Shown here: positions 52,485 through 60,657 of the stretch, in pieces
Layout: the number at the start of each line of letters is the position of its first letter
How positions within the stretch are numbered: the first letter of the stretch is position 1
NCBI RefSeq assembly: GCF_002953135.1
Contig: NZ_CP026372.1
Coordinates: forward strand, 1,984,001-2,048,000
Source: Sphingobium sp. SCG-1
GTDB taxonomy: Bacteria; Pseudomonadota; Alphaproteobacteria; Sphingomonadales; Sphingomonadaceae
Reading direction: 5' to 3'
Length of the DNA: 64,000 bases
Position numbers and translations under genes: made by a program
Notes under the pieces: model-generated
Seen by the model: the letters and a program-made list of their open reading frames with translations, nothing else
What the model was told of the DNA's origin: nothing
Database searches by the model: none

Positions 52485-53825
52485 ATGAGCAGGCAGTATT
52501 TCGGCACCGACGGTATCAGGGGCCGCACGAACGCATGGCCGATGACGCCGGACCTCGCCATGAAGGTCGGCATGGCGGCGGGCACGCACTTCCTGCGCGG
52601 CAAGCATCGCCATCGCGTGGTGATCGGCAAGGATACGCGGTTGTCGGGTTATATGGTGGAGAATGCCCTCGTCGCCGGGTTCACAGCGGTCGGCATGGAC
52701 GTGGTGCAATTCGGGCCGATCCCGACGCCTGCCGTGGCGATGCTGGCCCATTCGATGCGCGCGGACCTTGGCGTGATGATCTCGGCCAGTCACAATCCTT
52801 ATTATGATAACGGCATCAAGCTGTTCGGCCCCGATGGCTACAAACTCTCCGATGCCGACGAGATGAAGATCGAGGCGCTGCTTCAGGGCGATATCGCACT
52901 CGCGCCCTCCGCCGACATCGGCCGCGCGCGCCGCGTGGAAGATGCGCGGGGCCGCTACATTCATGCCGTGAAGTCGAGCTTTCCGGCGGAACTGCGCCTC
53001 GATGGCTTGCGCATCGTCGTGGATTGCGCCAATGGCGCCGCCTATCAGGTCGCGCCGTCCGCACTCTGGGAACTTGGTGCGGAGGTCATCGCTGTGGGTG
53101 TGACGCCGAATGGCATCAACATCAACGATGGCTGCGGCTCCACGTCGCCGCTGCTGTTGCAGGAAACGGTGCTGACGGCGGGCGCGGATATCGGCATCGC
53201 GCTGGATGGCGATGCGGATCGTCTCATCATCGTGGACGAGAAGGGCAAGATCGTCGACGGCGATCAGATCATGGCGCTGATCGCCGCCAATTGGGCACGC
53301 GAAGGCACGTTGCGCGGCGGCGGGCTGGTCGCGACGGTCATGTCCAACCTCGGCCTCGAACGATTCCTGGGCGGCCAAGGGATCACATTAGAGCGTACCA
53401 AGGTAGGCGATCGCTACGTGCTTGAAAGAATGCGCGAGGGCGGGTTCAATGTCGGCGGCGAACAGTCGGGCCACATGATCCTGTCGGACTATGCGACCAC
53501 CGGAGACGGCACCATTGCCGCGTTGCAGGTTCTCGCTGCCCTCGTGCGCAGCGGCAAGCCCGCCAGCGAATTGCTGGACCAGTTCGATCCCGTGCCGCAA
53601 CTTCTCAAGAACGTCCGATTCTCCGGTGGCAAGCCGCTGGATCATCAGGACGTGCAACGCACCATCGCGCAGGCTGAAGTCGAACTGGAAGGCACAGGAC
53701 GGCTGGTCATCCGCCCGTCCGGCACCGAACCCGTCATCCGCGTCATGGCCGAAGGCGACAGCGAAGCGCAGGTGAAGGATGTCGTGGACCGCATTTGCGC
53801 CGCCGTGGAAAAGGCGGCCGCCTGA
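52485..53825 (+). CDS. glmM: Phosphoglucosamine mutase
   Basis: Converts glucosamine 6-phosphate to glucosamine 1-phosphate on the way to UDP-GlcNAc for peptidoglycan and lipid A. The 446 residues start MSRQYFGTDGIRGRTN, carry the phospho-serine Ser102 in ISASHNP (same number as in E. coli GlmM), the Mg loop DGDADR and the substrate loop GGEQSGHM. GGAG lies 6 bases before the ATG. It is followed at once by a DUF1272 gene, thiD and rnhB with tiny or overlapping junctions. Confidence 0.96.
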   Translation: MSRQYFGTDGIRGRTNAWPMTPDLAMKVGMAAGTHFLRGKHRHRVVIGKDTRLSGYMVENALVAGFTAVGMDVVQFGPIPTPAVAMLAHSMRADLGVMISASHNPYYDNGIKLFGPDGYKLSDADEMKIEALLQGDIALAPSADIGRARRVEDARGRYIHAVKSSFPAELRLDGLRIVVDCANGAAYQVAPSALWELGAEVIAVGVTPNGININDGCGSTSPLLLQETVLTAGADIGIALDGDADRLIIVDEKGKIVDGDQIMALIAANWAREGTLRGGGLVATVMSNLGLERFLGGQGITLERTKVGDRYVLERMREGGFNVGGEQSGHMILSDYATTGDGTIAALQVLAALVRSGKPASELLDQFDPVPQLLKNVRFSGGKPLDHQDVQRTIAQAEVELEGTGRLVIRPSGTEPVIRVMAEGDSEAQVKDVVDRICAAVEKAAA

Positions 53826-53826
53826 G

Positions 53827-54051
53827 ATGCTGGACATGCGTCCCGATTGCGAACGCTGCGGCACGGACCTGCCTGCCGATGCGCCCGGTGCGTTCATCTG
53901 CTCGTTCGAATGCACCTTCTGCGCGCCCTGTGCGGAGGCGCTGGACGATCGCTGCCCCAATTGCGGCGGCGAATTGATGGATCGCCCGACGCGCATGGGC
54001 AAAGCGCTCGCCGCCAATCCTGCCTCCACGAAGCGTATGTTCAAAGGCTGA
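53827..54051 (+). CDS. DUF1272 zinc-ribbon protein
   Basis: A 74-residue protein whose first 50 residues are a DUF1272 domain: RPDCERCGTDLP, FICSFECTFCAPCAEA and CPNCGGELMDRP. Eight cysteines in CxxC pairs would bind two zinc ions. The function of the family is unknown. It starts one base after the glmM stop and shares one base with thiD, so it is cotranscribed with both. Confidence 0.85.
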   Translation: MLDMRPDCERCGTDLPADAPGAFICSFECTFCAPCAEALDDRCPNCGGELMDRPTRMGKALAANPASTKRMFKG

Positions 54052-54935
54052 TGATCCCGCGCGTCCTCATCATTGCCGGGTCGGACAGCGGCGGCGGCGC
54101 GGGTATTCAGGCGGACGTCAAGACCGTGACGATGCTCGGCGGCCATGCGATGACGGCTATCACCGCCATCACGGCCCAGAATACCCTGGGCGTGCAGGGC
54201 GTCCACGCCATTCCCGCGCCCATGGTGATCGACCAGATCGACAGCGTCGCCAACGATCTTGGCATCGACGCAATCAAGATCGGCATGATCGGCTCGCCGC
54301 AGACCGCGCATGCCGTGGCGGATCGCCTGGCCGATTTGCGCGACATTCCCATCATTTTCGATCCCGTAATGGTCGCGACCAGCGGCGCTACGCTGGCGGA
54401 TACCGCCACGGTTGCCGCGTTCGAGAGGCTGATGGGCATGGCGCTGCTCATCACGCCCAATGTGCCGGAACTCGCCGCGCTGACAGGCATGGACATCGAG
54501 ACTGTCGACGCGCTGGAGGAAGCTGGGCAGGCACTGGCCCGCCGCTTCGGCTGCGCAGTGCTGGCCAAAGGCGGCCATCTTCCCGACCAGCCGCAGGACG
54601 ATGAACCCAGTGTCCACGACCTCCTGATCCGCGCGTCGGGCGTGTCAGAATATCGCATGGCGCGGATCGAAACCCGCCACACGCATGGCACCGGCTGCAC
54701 TCTCGCAAGCGCTATCGCGACCGGGATAGCGCGCCGGCTGTCGGTTGAAAACGCAGTGGACCGTGCCGAAGCCTTTGTTGCCGGAGCCTTGCACCATGCA
54801 CCGGGCCTTGGCAAAGGCCACGGCCCCCTTGGTCATGCGATGGGCACGACGCCCTTTTACTACACCCTTGCTACGACCAACGAGCAGGGCTTCGATGCAG
54901 CGGCATTGGCCGCGCAATGGGACGACCATGCCTGA
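54051..54935 (+). CDS. thiD: Hydroxymethylpyrimidine/phosphomethylpyrimidine kinase
   Basis: ThiD phosphorylates HMP and HMP-P in thiamine synthesis. The 294 residues (E. coli 266) start RVLIIAGSDSGGGAGIQAD, with the substrate region ITAITAQNT, the DPVMVATSG loop and the ribokinase-fold ATP motif THGTGCTLASAIA. It overlaps the DUF1272 gene by one base and rnhB by eight. No other thiamine genes are nearby, so its place here reflects the genome's operon layout rather than a pathway cluster. Confidence 0.94.
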   Translation: MIPRVLIIAGSDSGGGAGIQADVKTVTMLGGHAMTAITAITAQNTLGVQGVHAIPAPMVIDQIDSVANDLGIDAIKIGMIGSPQTAHAVADRLADLRDIPIIFDPVMVATSGATLADTATVAAFERLMGMALLITPNVPELAALTGMDIETVDALEEAGQALARRFGCAVLAKGGHLPDQPQDDEPSVHDLLIRASGVSEYRMARIETRHTHGTGCTLASAIATGIARRLSVENAVDRAEAFVAGALHHAPGLGKGHGPLGHAMGTTPFYYTLATTNEQGFDAAALAAQWDDHA

Positions 54936-55524
54936 TTTCTCCCATGAATCGCGCCATGCGGGCCATGTCGCCGGCGTCGATGAGGCGGGAAGGGGGCCGC
55001 TCGCCGGGCCTGTGGTCGCCGCCGCCGTGATCCTCGACCCGGCGAATTGCCCCGATGGCCTGGACGACAGCAAGGTGCTGTCCCCCGCGCGCCGCACCGC
55101 CCTCGAAATCGAAATCCGGGCAAGGGCGATATGTTTCGGCATCGGCATGGCCAGTGTCGAGGAAATCGACAGCCTCAACATATTGTGGGCCAGCATGCTT
55201 GCCATGACGCGCGCGGTCGAGGCGCTCAGCCACCATTGCGTCCACATATTGGTCGATGGCAATCGCTGCCCGAAATGGCACTATCCATCGACACCCGTGA
55301 TCGGTGGCGACGCGCTGTGCCTTTCCATCGCCGCCGCTTCGATTCTTGCCAAGGAGGAACGGGACCGCATGATGGTCGCCGCCGCCCGCGAGCATCCGCA
55401 TTATAGCTGGGAGAGTAACAAGGGCTATGGCAGCGCGGCGCATCTGTCCGCGCTACGCGAACATGGACCTACGCCGCTGCACCGCCGCAGTTTCGCACCC
55501 GTGGCGCAGCTTCTCCTGCTGTAG
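54928..55524 (+). CDS. rnhB: Ribonuclease HII
   Basis: Cuts RNA in RNA-DNA hybrids and starts removal of single ribonucleotides from DNA. In 198 residues it shows GVDEAGRGPLAGPV with the Asp-Glu metal pair, the second Asp in HILVDGNRCP, and SIAAASILAKEERDRMM with the late acidic motif following SNKGYGSAAHLSAL. The start, MPDFSHES, lies 8 bases inside thiD. A cluster of GANTC sites and ccrM follow. Confidence 0.95.
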   Translation: MPDFSHESRHAGHVAGVDEAGRGPLAGPVVAAAVILDPANCPDGLDDSKVLSPARRTALEIEIRARAICFGIGMASVEEIDSLNILWASMLAMTRAVEALSHHCVHILVDGNRCPKWHYPSTPVIGGDALCLSIAAASILAKEERDRMMVAAAREHPHYSWESNKGYGSAAHLSALREHGPTPLHRRSFAPVAQLLLL

Positions 55525-55555
55525 CCCCATAAAAAAATGCGATCGGCGGCGAAGT

Positions 55556-55707
55556 GAGTCCTGCCAGTCACACCACGACATATGGAGTCCCGCTAGCCAC
55601 ACCGGACTCAACATCTCGTGGCTACCGCTTTCGTTCCTGCGCGTTCCTCCATAGTATGAACACCGACGCTTAAGTTTTTGAACTTGACGGCGACTCCGGG
55701 AGGACTC
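55556..55707. promoter_or_regulatory. Cluster of five GANTC sites upstream of ccrM
   Basis: GANTC, the CcrM recognition sequence, occurs at 55556-55560, 55585-55589, 55605-55609, 55692-55696 and 55703-55707, all in the gap before ccrM. About 0.5 site is expected in 152 bases of this composition. In Caulobacter the ccrM promoter is controlled by GANTC methylation state, so a feedback role is likely. I see no full CtrA site here, only a TTAA at 55670-55673. Confidence 0.65.
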
Positions 55708-55740
55708 ATCCATGCCTCACGACTAAACGGGGGCAGTAAG

Positions 55741-56877
55741 ATGGGTGTGATGGAGCGCGTAGCTACGCGGCAGAAGAAGAGCGTTGCGCAGCCCGCCGTC
55801 GCCGCACCGATCGAAGCCGATCGCCTGATCCGGGGCGATTGCATCGCGGAAATGGCGAAACTGCCCGACGCCTGCGTGGACATGATCTTCGCCGATCCGC
55901 CGTATAATCTGCAACTGGGCGGCGACCTGTTCCGGCCTGAAGGCGGCCGCGTCGATGCCGTTGACAATGACTGGGACAAATTCGATACGCTCGCGGCCTA
56001 TGATCGTTTCACGACGCTCTGGCTCAAGGAAGCCCGCCGTATCCTGAAGCCCAATGGCACAATCTGGGTTATCGGCAGCTATCACAACATCTTCCGCGTT
56101 GGCGCGACATTGCAGGATCAGGGCTTCTGGATTCTCAACGACATCATCTGGCGTAAGGCCAACCCGATGCCCAATTTCAAGGGCACGCGGTTCACTAATG
56201 CACATGAGACGCTGATCTGGGCCAGCCAGGGCGAGGACGCGCGCTATACATTCAACTACAAAGCAATGAAGACGCTCAATGACGAGTTGCAGATGCGCTC
56301 CGACTGGGTTCTCCCAATCTGCGGCGGGCAGGAGCGACTGAAGCGCAACGGCACCAAGGCGCATCCGACGCAAAAACCCGAAGCGCTGCTCTATCGCGTG
56401 TTGCTCGCCTGCACGAAGCCGGGCGATGTCGTGCTCGACCCGTTTTTCGGCACCGGCACTACTGGCGCGGTCGCCAAGCGTCTGGGCCGTAAGTGGATCG
56501 GTATCGAGCGTGAGGACAGCTATATCGAGGTCGCGCTGCAACGCATCGAAGAAGCGCTGCCGCTCGATGAGTCCGCGCTCACCATCATGCAATCTTCCCG
56601 ACAGGCACCCAAGGTGGCGTTCGGAACACTGGTCGAGACCGGCTATCTTGCGCCGGGGACAATCCTGACGGACGCAAAGCGGCGCTGGCAGGCAGCAGTC
56701 CGTGCCGATGGCTCGTTGATGGTCGGCACCGAAACGGGGTCGATCCACAAGATCGGCGCTACGCTACAGAATGCGCCGTCCTGCAATGGCTGGACGTTCT
56801 GGCATTGCGAAGTCGAGGGTAAGTTGAAGCCGATCGACACGCTGCGTCAGACATATCTGCTCGCGACACAGCCCTGA
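55741..56877 (+). CDS. ccrM: CcrM-type GANTC adenine-N6 DNA methyltransferase
   Basis: Cell-cycle-linked methylase that modifies A in GANTC after replication in alphaproteobacteria. The 378 residues follow the beta-class order: catalytic DPPYNL motif in the N-terminal part, then AdoMet-binding LDPFFGTGTTGAVAKRLGR at about 235-255. The C-terminal 80 residues (FGTLVETGYLAPGTIL, WTFWHCEVEGKLKPID) are the CcrM-specific RAMA-type DNA recognition extension. The ATG at 55741 gives the family start MGVMERV. Five GANTC sites lie upstream. Confidence 0.95.
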   Translation: MGVMERVATRQKKSVAQPAVAAPIEADRLIRGDCIAEMAKLPDACVDMIFADPPYNLQLGGDLFRPEGGRVDAVDNDWDKFDTLAAYDRFTTLWLKEARRILKPNGTIWVIGSYHNIFRVGATLQDQGFWILNDIIWRKANPMPNFKGTRFTNAHETLIWASQGEDARYTFNYKAMKTLNDELQMRSDWVLPICGGQERLKRNGTKAHPTQKPEALLYRVLLACTKPGDVVLDPFFGTGTTGAVAKRLGRKWIGIEREDSYIEVALQRIEEALPLDESALTIMQSSRQAPKVAFGTLVETGYLAPGTILTDAKRRWQAAVRADGSLMVGTETGSIHKIGATLQNAPSCNGWTFWHCEVEGKLKPIDTLRQTYLLATQP

Positions 56878-56911
56878 CGTCGGGCCGCGCCAGGGCCTCG
56901 ACCTTTAGCAA

Positions 56912-57097
56912 CTAATCCTGATCGCCGGCATTTTGCGCTGCGGGAGAGGCTGGGCGTTTGTCCAGCATCTCGGCGGCGTCGTTTAGTGCGCGCGCCTCAC
57001 CCGCCGTCACCCCGCCCACGCCATCGCCCGAGGCGCTCTCACCGCAGGCGGCGAGCATGAGCGGAAGTCCGATGCCAAGCAAAATCCCTAAGCGCAT
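56912..57097 (-). CDS. Small lipoprotein of unknown function
   Basis: A 61-residue protein with a lipoprotein signal (ILLGIGLPLMLAACGES, lipid on the Cys of LAAC) and a short hydrophilic tail (GEARALNDAAEMLDKRP). A GGAGGG lies 8 bases before the ATG at 57097, which is preferred over one at 57115. It lies downstream of another small lipoprotein on the same strand, with a terminator between them. Function unknown. Confidence 0.72.
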   Translation of the reverse strand: MRLGILLGIGLPLMLAACGESASGDGVGGVTAGEARALNDAAEMLDKRPASPAAQNAGDQD

Positions 57098-57157
57098 TTT
57101 CACGACCCTCCGCATGTCTTGAACCTAACCACCCTATGGCGAAGATTTCGCCCAATA

Positions 57158-57195
57158 AAAAAGGAGCCGCTTCCCAAAAGAAGCGACTCCTTTTT
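57158..57195 (-). terminator. Intrinsic terminator after the Asn/Ala-rich lipoprotein gene
   Basis: AAAAAGGAG (57158-57166) and CGCTTC (57168-57173) pair with GAAGCG (57180-57185) and CTCCTTTTT (57187-57195), leaving one C-A mismatch. On the minus strand the stem is followed by T residues, the classical form. It sits 30 bases beyond the stop at 57225. Confidence 0.85.
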
Positions 57196-57224
57196 AGCGT
57201 CATCCGTCGCCGGACGACGGCGAA

Positions 57225-57446
57225 TTACATCGCGTTGGACGCATTCATGGCGTTCGCCGCGTTGGTAGCGTTGCCAGCCGCATTGGTCGCGTTCTCGGCC
57301 GCATTCATGGCGTTCTCGGCTGCGTTGGAAGCATTTTCCACTGCGGCGTTGTTGGTGGCGGCGGTGTTGTTTTCCGCGGCACCCGAGCAAGCGGCGAGGC
57401 CAAGCGAAGCGGCAAGAACGAGCGACAGAGAAATAGACTTGGACAT
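57225..57446 (-). CDS. Asn/Ala-repeat small lipoprotein
   Basis: A 73-residue protein with a lipoprotein signal (LSLVLAASLGLAACSG) and a mature part made almost only of Asn, Ala, Glu, Thr and Met in repeating units such as NAAENA, NATNAA and NAMNAS. The repeat is also visible in the DNA as imperfect 21-base units. GAGGGG lies 8 bases before the ATG at 57446 and a good terminator follows, so it is an independent gene. It may form an extended helical outer-membrane-attached chain; no function is known. Confidence 0.75.
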   Translation of the reverse strand: MSKSISLSLVLAASLGLAACSGAAENNTAATNNAAVENASNAAENAMNAAENATNAAGNATNAANAMNASNAM

Positions 57447-57619
57447 GGGCAAACCCCTCTAATGATAAAAACCGTGCAGGTTCGCTAAATGGTAGCTCAC
57501 CCCCGAAGCCTGCAACAGCGTTATCTACTGGCTTGCTTAGCTTAAGGCAATCCCTATCCTGCACTGCACCATCAATATGGTTGCAGCCCGAGATAACAGG
57601 CTCGTTTGCAGATTGACGC

Positions 57620-57639
57620 ATATAAAGAAATCTTTATAT
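57620..57639. promoter_or_regulatory. Palindromic operator at the start of the methionine operon
   Basis: ATATAAAG (57620-57627) and CTTTATAT (57632-57639) are perfect 8-base arms around AAAT. The site ends 7 bases before the ATG of the ArsR-type regulator, where a ribosome-binding site would be, and no other Shine-Dalgarno sequence is visible. An operator for the regulator itself is the likely reading. Confidence 0.7.
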
Positions 57640-57646
57640 AGCCATT

Positions 57647-58627
57647 ATGGCTTTGCTGGATCTCTTTCACGCCTTGGGCGATCCGACTCGTTTGCGGATC
57701 GTGCATCTTCTGCGCGCCATGGAACTCGCAGTGGGGGAAATCGCGCAAGTCGTTGGGCAGAGCCAGCCTCGCGTATCCCGCCACGTTCGTATCCTTGTCG
57801 AAGCGGGCGTAGTGGAGCGCCGCAAGGAAGGTAATTGGGTGTTCCTGGCGCTCAGCCGCGACGAAAATCTTACGCCGCTCTTTGCGCTGTTCGGCAAGGT
57901 GACGCCATCGGACGGCGAAGCCTTATGGCAGGCGGCGGATCTCGCGCGGCTCGCAGCGGTCCGTAACGATCGCGCCCGTGCGGCGGACGAATATTTCACG
58001 CAACATGCAGAGGAATGGGATGCGATCCGCTCGCTCCACATTTCCGAGGGGGAAGTAGAGGCGGCGATGCGCAGCGCGCTTTCCGGCGAAGCGATCGGTC
58101 ATCTGCTCGACATCGGCACCGGGACCGGCCGGATGATCCAGCTTTTCGGGCCGGAGGCCGAGCGCATCACGGCGATCGACCGCAGCCCCGACATGCTCCG
58201 GCTCGCCCGCGCGAAGCTGCCCGGCGACACGCCCGATCGATATCGCCTCGTCATGGGCGATTTCACGGCACTGCCGCTGGAGAATGCGGAGGCCGATACG
58301 GTGATCTTCCATCAGGTGTTGCATTATGCGCAGGCACCCGAGACCGTGATTGCGGAAGCCGCGCGCGTGCTGAGCGACGATGGCCGCCTGCTGATCGCCG
58401 ACTTCGCACCGCATCAGCGCGAGGATTTGCGCGTGCGTGACCAGCATGCCCGTCTCGGCTTTTCCGACGCACAGATCAAAACATGGTTCGCGGCGGCGGG
58501 CCTCGATATGGTATCCGAACGCACGCTGCCCGGCGGCGAACTGACAGTGAAGATTTGGTTGGGGCGCAGGCATAGGGCGCAAGTGGTGCCCATCGATGCC
58601 GCTGCCCTGAAAGGACGTACAGCATGA
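57647..58627 (+). CDS. ArsR-family regulator fused to a SAM-dependent methyltransferase domain
   Basis: A 326-residue protein. Residues 1-95 are an ArsR winged helix-turn-helix (DPTRLRIVHLLRAMELAVGE, SQPRVSRHVRILVEAGVVE), without the usual CxC metal ligands. From about 130 on is a class I methyltransferase domain (LLDIGTGTGRMIQLF, ITAIDRSPDMLRLARAKL, VIFHQVLHYAQAPE). The domain may sense S-adenosylmethionine or its homocysteine product rather than catalyse. It overlaps metF by 4 bases, and I infer that it represses the methionine operon, like the SamR/SahR ArsR-type regulators predicted for proteobacteria. Confidence 0.85.
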   Translation: MALLDLFHALGDPTRLRIVHLLRAMELAVGEIAQVVGQSQPRVSRHVRILVEAGVVERRKEGNWVFLALSRDENLTPLFALFGKVTPSDGEALWQAADLARLAAVRNDRARAADEYFTQHAEEWDAIRSLHISEGEVEAAMRSALSGEAIGHLLDIGTGTGRMIQLFGPEAERITAIDRSPDMLRLARAKLPGDTPDRYRLVMGDFTALPLENAEADTVIFHQVLHYAQAPETVIAEAARVLSDDGRLLIADFAPHQREDLRVRDQHARLGFSDAQIKTWFAAAGLDMVSERTLPGGELTVKIWLGRRHRAQVVPIDAAALKGRTA

Positions 58628-59571
58628 CATTCTCGCTTTCCCAGATGGAGGAAGCCCGCCGCGCGCTCGATGTGCCGTTGTTCGCCGATCTCTCCGGCGA
58701 CGCGCAGGTCAGCTTCGAATTCTTCCCGCCCAAGAGCGAGAAGATGGAGCAGCAGCTTTGGAGCAGCATCGAAACGCTCGCGCCGCTGGGGCCGCGTTTC
58801 GTCTCCGTGACCTATGGCGCGGGCGGTTCGACGCGGGAGCGTACGCATGCGACCGTTGCCCGGATCGCAAAGGAAACAGGCCTTTCGGCTGCGGCGCATC
58901 TCACCTGCGTCGGCGCGAGCAAGGATGAGATCGCCGAAGTCGCCGACGCCTATTGGCAGGCGGGCGTGAGACACATCGTCGCGTTGCGTGGCGATCCGCC
59001 GGAGGAAGGGCAGGCGTTCGTTCCGCATCCCCATGGCTATTCCAGCGCCGCTGATTTGGTGACGGGACTTAAGGCGCTGCATCCGTTCGATATTTCCGTG
59101 GCGGCCTATCCCGAAACACATCCTGAGGCCTCTACTTCACAGTCCGACCTGGACAATCTGAAGCGCAAGATCGACGCTGGCGCCAGCCGCGCCATCAGCC
59201 AGTTCTTCTTTTCCGCCGACGCCTATTTCCGCTTTCGCGACGCCGCCGCAGCAGCAGGGATCGACGCGGAGATCGTACCCGGCATCCTGCCCGTGTCCAA
59301 CGTCAGCCAGACCCGCAAATTCGCCGCGATGTGCGGCGCGGCGATCCCGCCATGGATGGACCGCCTGTTCGAAGGGCTGGACGATCACCCGGCTACACGA
59401 CAACTCGTGTCCGCCACGATCGCGGCTGAGCTTTGCCGCAAACTTTATGCAGGCGGAGAGCGGCATTTCCACTTCTACACGCTGAACCGAGCTGAATTGA
59501 GCTACGCCATCTGCCATTTGCTCGGCCTTCGCCCGACCGTGGCCGCGAAACCGAAGGAACTTGTCGCATGA
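58624..59571 (+). CDS. metF: 5,10-Methylenetetrahydrofolate reductase
   Basis: FAD enzyme that reduces methylene-THF to methyl-THF, the methyl donor for methionine synthase. The 315 residues contain FEFFPPKSEKMEQQLW, FVSVTYGAGGSTRERT, LTCVGASKDEI, IVALRGDPPE and the ISQFFFSADAYFRF barrel motifs. It is coupled on both sides: its ATG lies in the regulator's stop and its own stop overlaps metH-N by 4 bases. Confidence 0.95.
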   Translation: MTFSLSQMEEARRALDVPLFADLSGDAQVSFEFFPPKSEKMEQQLWSSIETLAPLGPRFVSVTYGAGGSTRERTHATVARIAKETGLSAAAHLTCVGASKDEIAEVADAYWQAGVRHIVALRGDPPEEGQAFVPHPHGYSSAADLVTGLKALHPFDISVAAYPETHPEASTSQSDLDNLKRKIDAGASRAISQFFFSADAYFRFRDAAAAAGIDAEIVPGILPVSNVSQTRKFAAMCGAAIPPWMDRLFEGLDDHPATRQLVSATIAAELCRKLYAGGERHFHFYTLNRAELSYAICHLLGLRPTVAAKPKELVA

Positions 59572-60614
59572 GCATTCGCGAAACATTCCTCGCCGCCGCC
59601 CGCGAACGCATCCTGATGACCGACGGGGCATTTGGGACCGAGATCCAGAACTGGAAGCTCTCCGAAGCCGATTACGCAGGCACCCTTGGCCTTACCAAGG
59701 ACCAGAAGGGCAACAATGACATCCTGGCCCTGACCAAGCCGCAGGTGCCCGAGAAGATCACGCAGGATTATCTCGATGCGGGATCGGACATCGTCTCGAC
59801 GAACACCTTCAGCGCCAATCGTATAAGCCAGGCCGATTACGCCGCCGAGCATCTGGTGGCCGAGATCAACATCTCGTCCGCGCAGATCGCCCGCCGCCTC
59901 GCCGATGCTGCCGCCGCAAGGGACGGCAAGCCTCGCTTCGTCGCCGGCGCGATCGGGCCGACGAACAAGACGCTCTCGCTCTCCCCGGACGTCAACGATC
60001 CGGGCTATCGCGAAATCGATTTCGACGAACTGACGGCCGTCTATCGCGAACAGTGCGATGCGCTGATCGTCGGCGGAGTCGATTTCATCCTGATCGAAAC
60101 GGTGTTCGATACGCTGAATGCCAAGGCCGGAATCATGGCCGCGCAGCAGGCTGCCCAAGCCGCTGGCAAGGACGTGCCAATCATGATGTCCATGACGTTG
60201 ACCGACCTGTCGGGCCGCAATCTTTCCGGGCACACCGTCGAGGCATTCTGGTATGCGGTGCGCTACGCCAAGCCGATTACCATTGGCCTCAACTGCTCGT
60301 TCGGCGCGGAGCAGTTGCGGCCGCATGTGAAGACGCTCTCCGGCATTTGCGACACGCTGATCATGGTCTATCCCAATGCGGGCCTGCCCAATGAACTAGG
60401 CGCATATGACGAGTTGCCGGAAGAAACGGCGGGCCTAGTGCGCCAATGGGCCGCCGAGGGGCAGGTGAACATATTAGGTGGCTGCTGCGGATCGACACCC
60501 GCACATATTTCGGCGATCGCCAAGGCGGTGTTCGACTTATCTCCTCGCGCTATACCGGTGCCGCCCGTGTTCACGCGCCTTGCGGGCCTGGAGCCCATGA
60601 ACATCGCTGCCTGA
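59568..60614 (+). CDS. metH: Methionine synthase, homocysteine-binding part (split MetH, N-terminal)
   Basis: A 348-residue protein equal to the first domain of cobalamin-dependent methionine synthase. It begins LMTDGAFGTEIQNWKL-like and carries the zinc-binding cysteines in LNCSFGAEQLRPH and GGCCGSTPAHI, which activate homocysteine. The rest of MetH is encoded by the next gene, 43 bases downstream, so the enzyme is split into two chains. It overlaps metF by 4 bases. Confidence 0.93.
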   Translation: MSIRETFLAAARERILMTDGAFGTEIQNWKLSEADYAGTLGLTKDQKGNNDILALTKPQVPEKITQDYLDAGSDIVSTNTFSANRISQADYAAEHLVAEINISSAQIARRLADAAAARDGKPRFVAGAIGPTNKTLSLSPDVNDPGYREIDFDELTAVYREQCDALIVGGVDFILIETVFDTLNAKAGIMAAQQAAQAAGKDVPIMMSMTLTDLSGRNLSGHTVEAFWYAVRYAKPITIGLNCSFGAEQLRPHVKTLSGICDTLIMVYPNAGLPNELGAYDELPEETAGLVRQWAAEGQVNILGGCCGSTPAHISAIAKAVFDLSPRAIPVPPVFTRLAGLEPMNIAA

Positions 60615-60657
60615 GTTTTCGCACTTCGCGCTACAGCTTATTGAAAAGATTGCCTGA

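Noticed and set aside
53388..54617. 409-codon minus-strand frame
   Set aside because: Antisense to glmM, the DUF1272 gene and thiD, three well-supported genes.
55660..55690. CtrA binding site before ccrM
   Set aside because: Only one TTAA half is present; the second half seven bases later reads AACT, so the TTAA-N7-TTAA rule fails.
57447..57646. Possible SAM or cobalamin riboswitch before the methionine operon
   Set aside because: No recognisable SAM-I/II or B12-box pairing was found. The 20-base palindrome is a protein-operator type signal.
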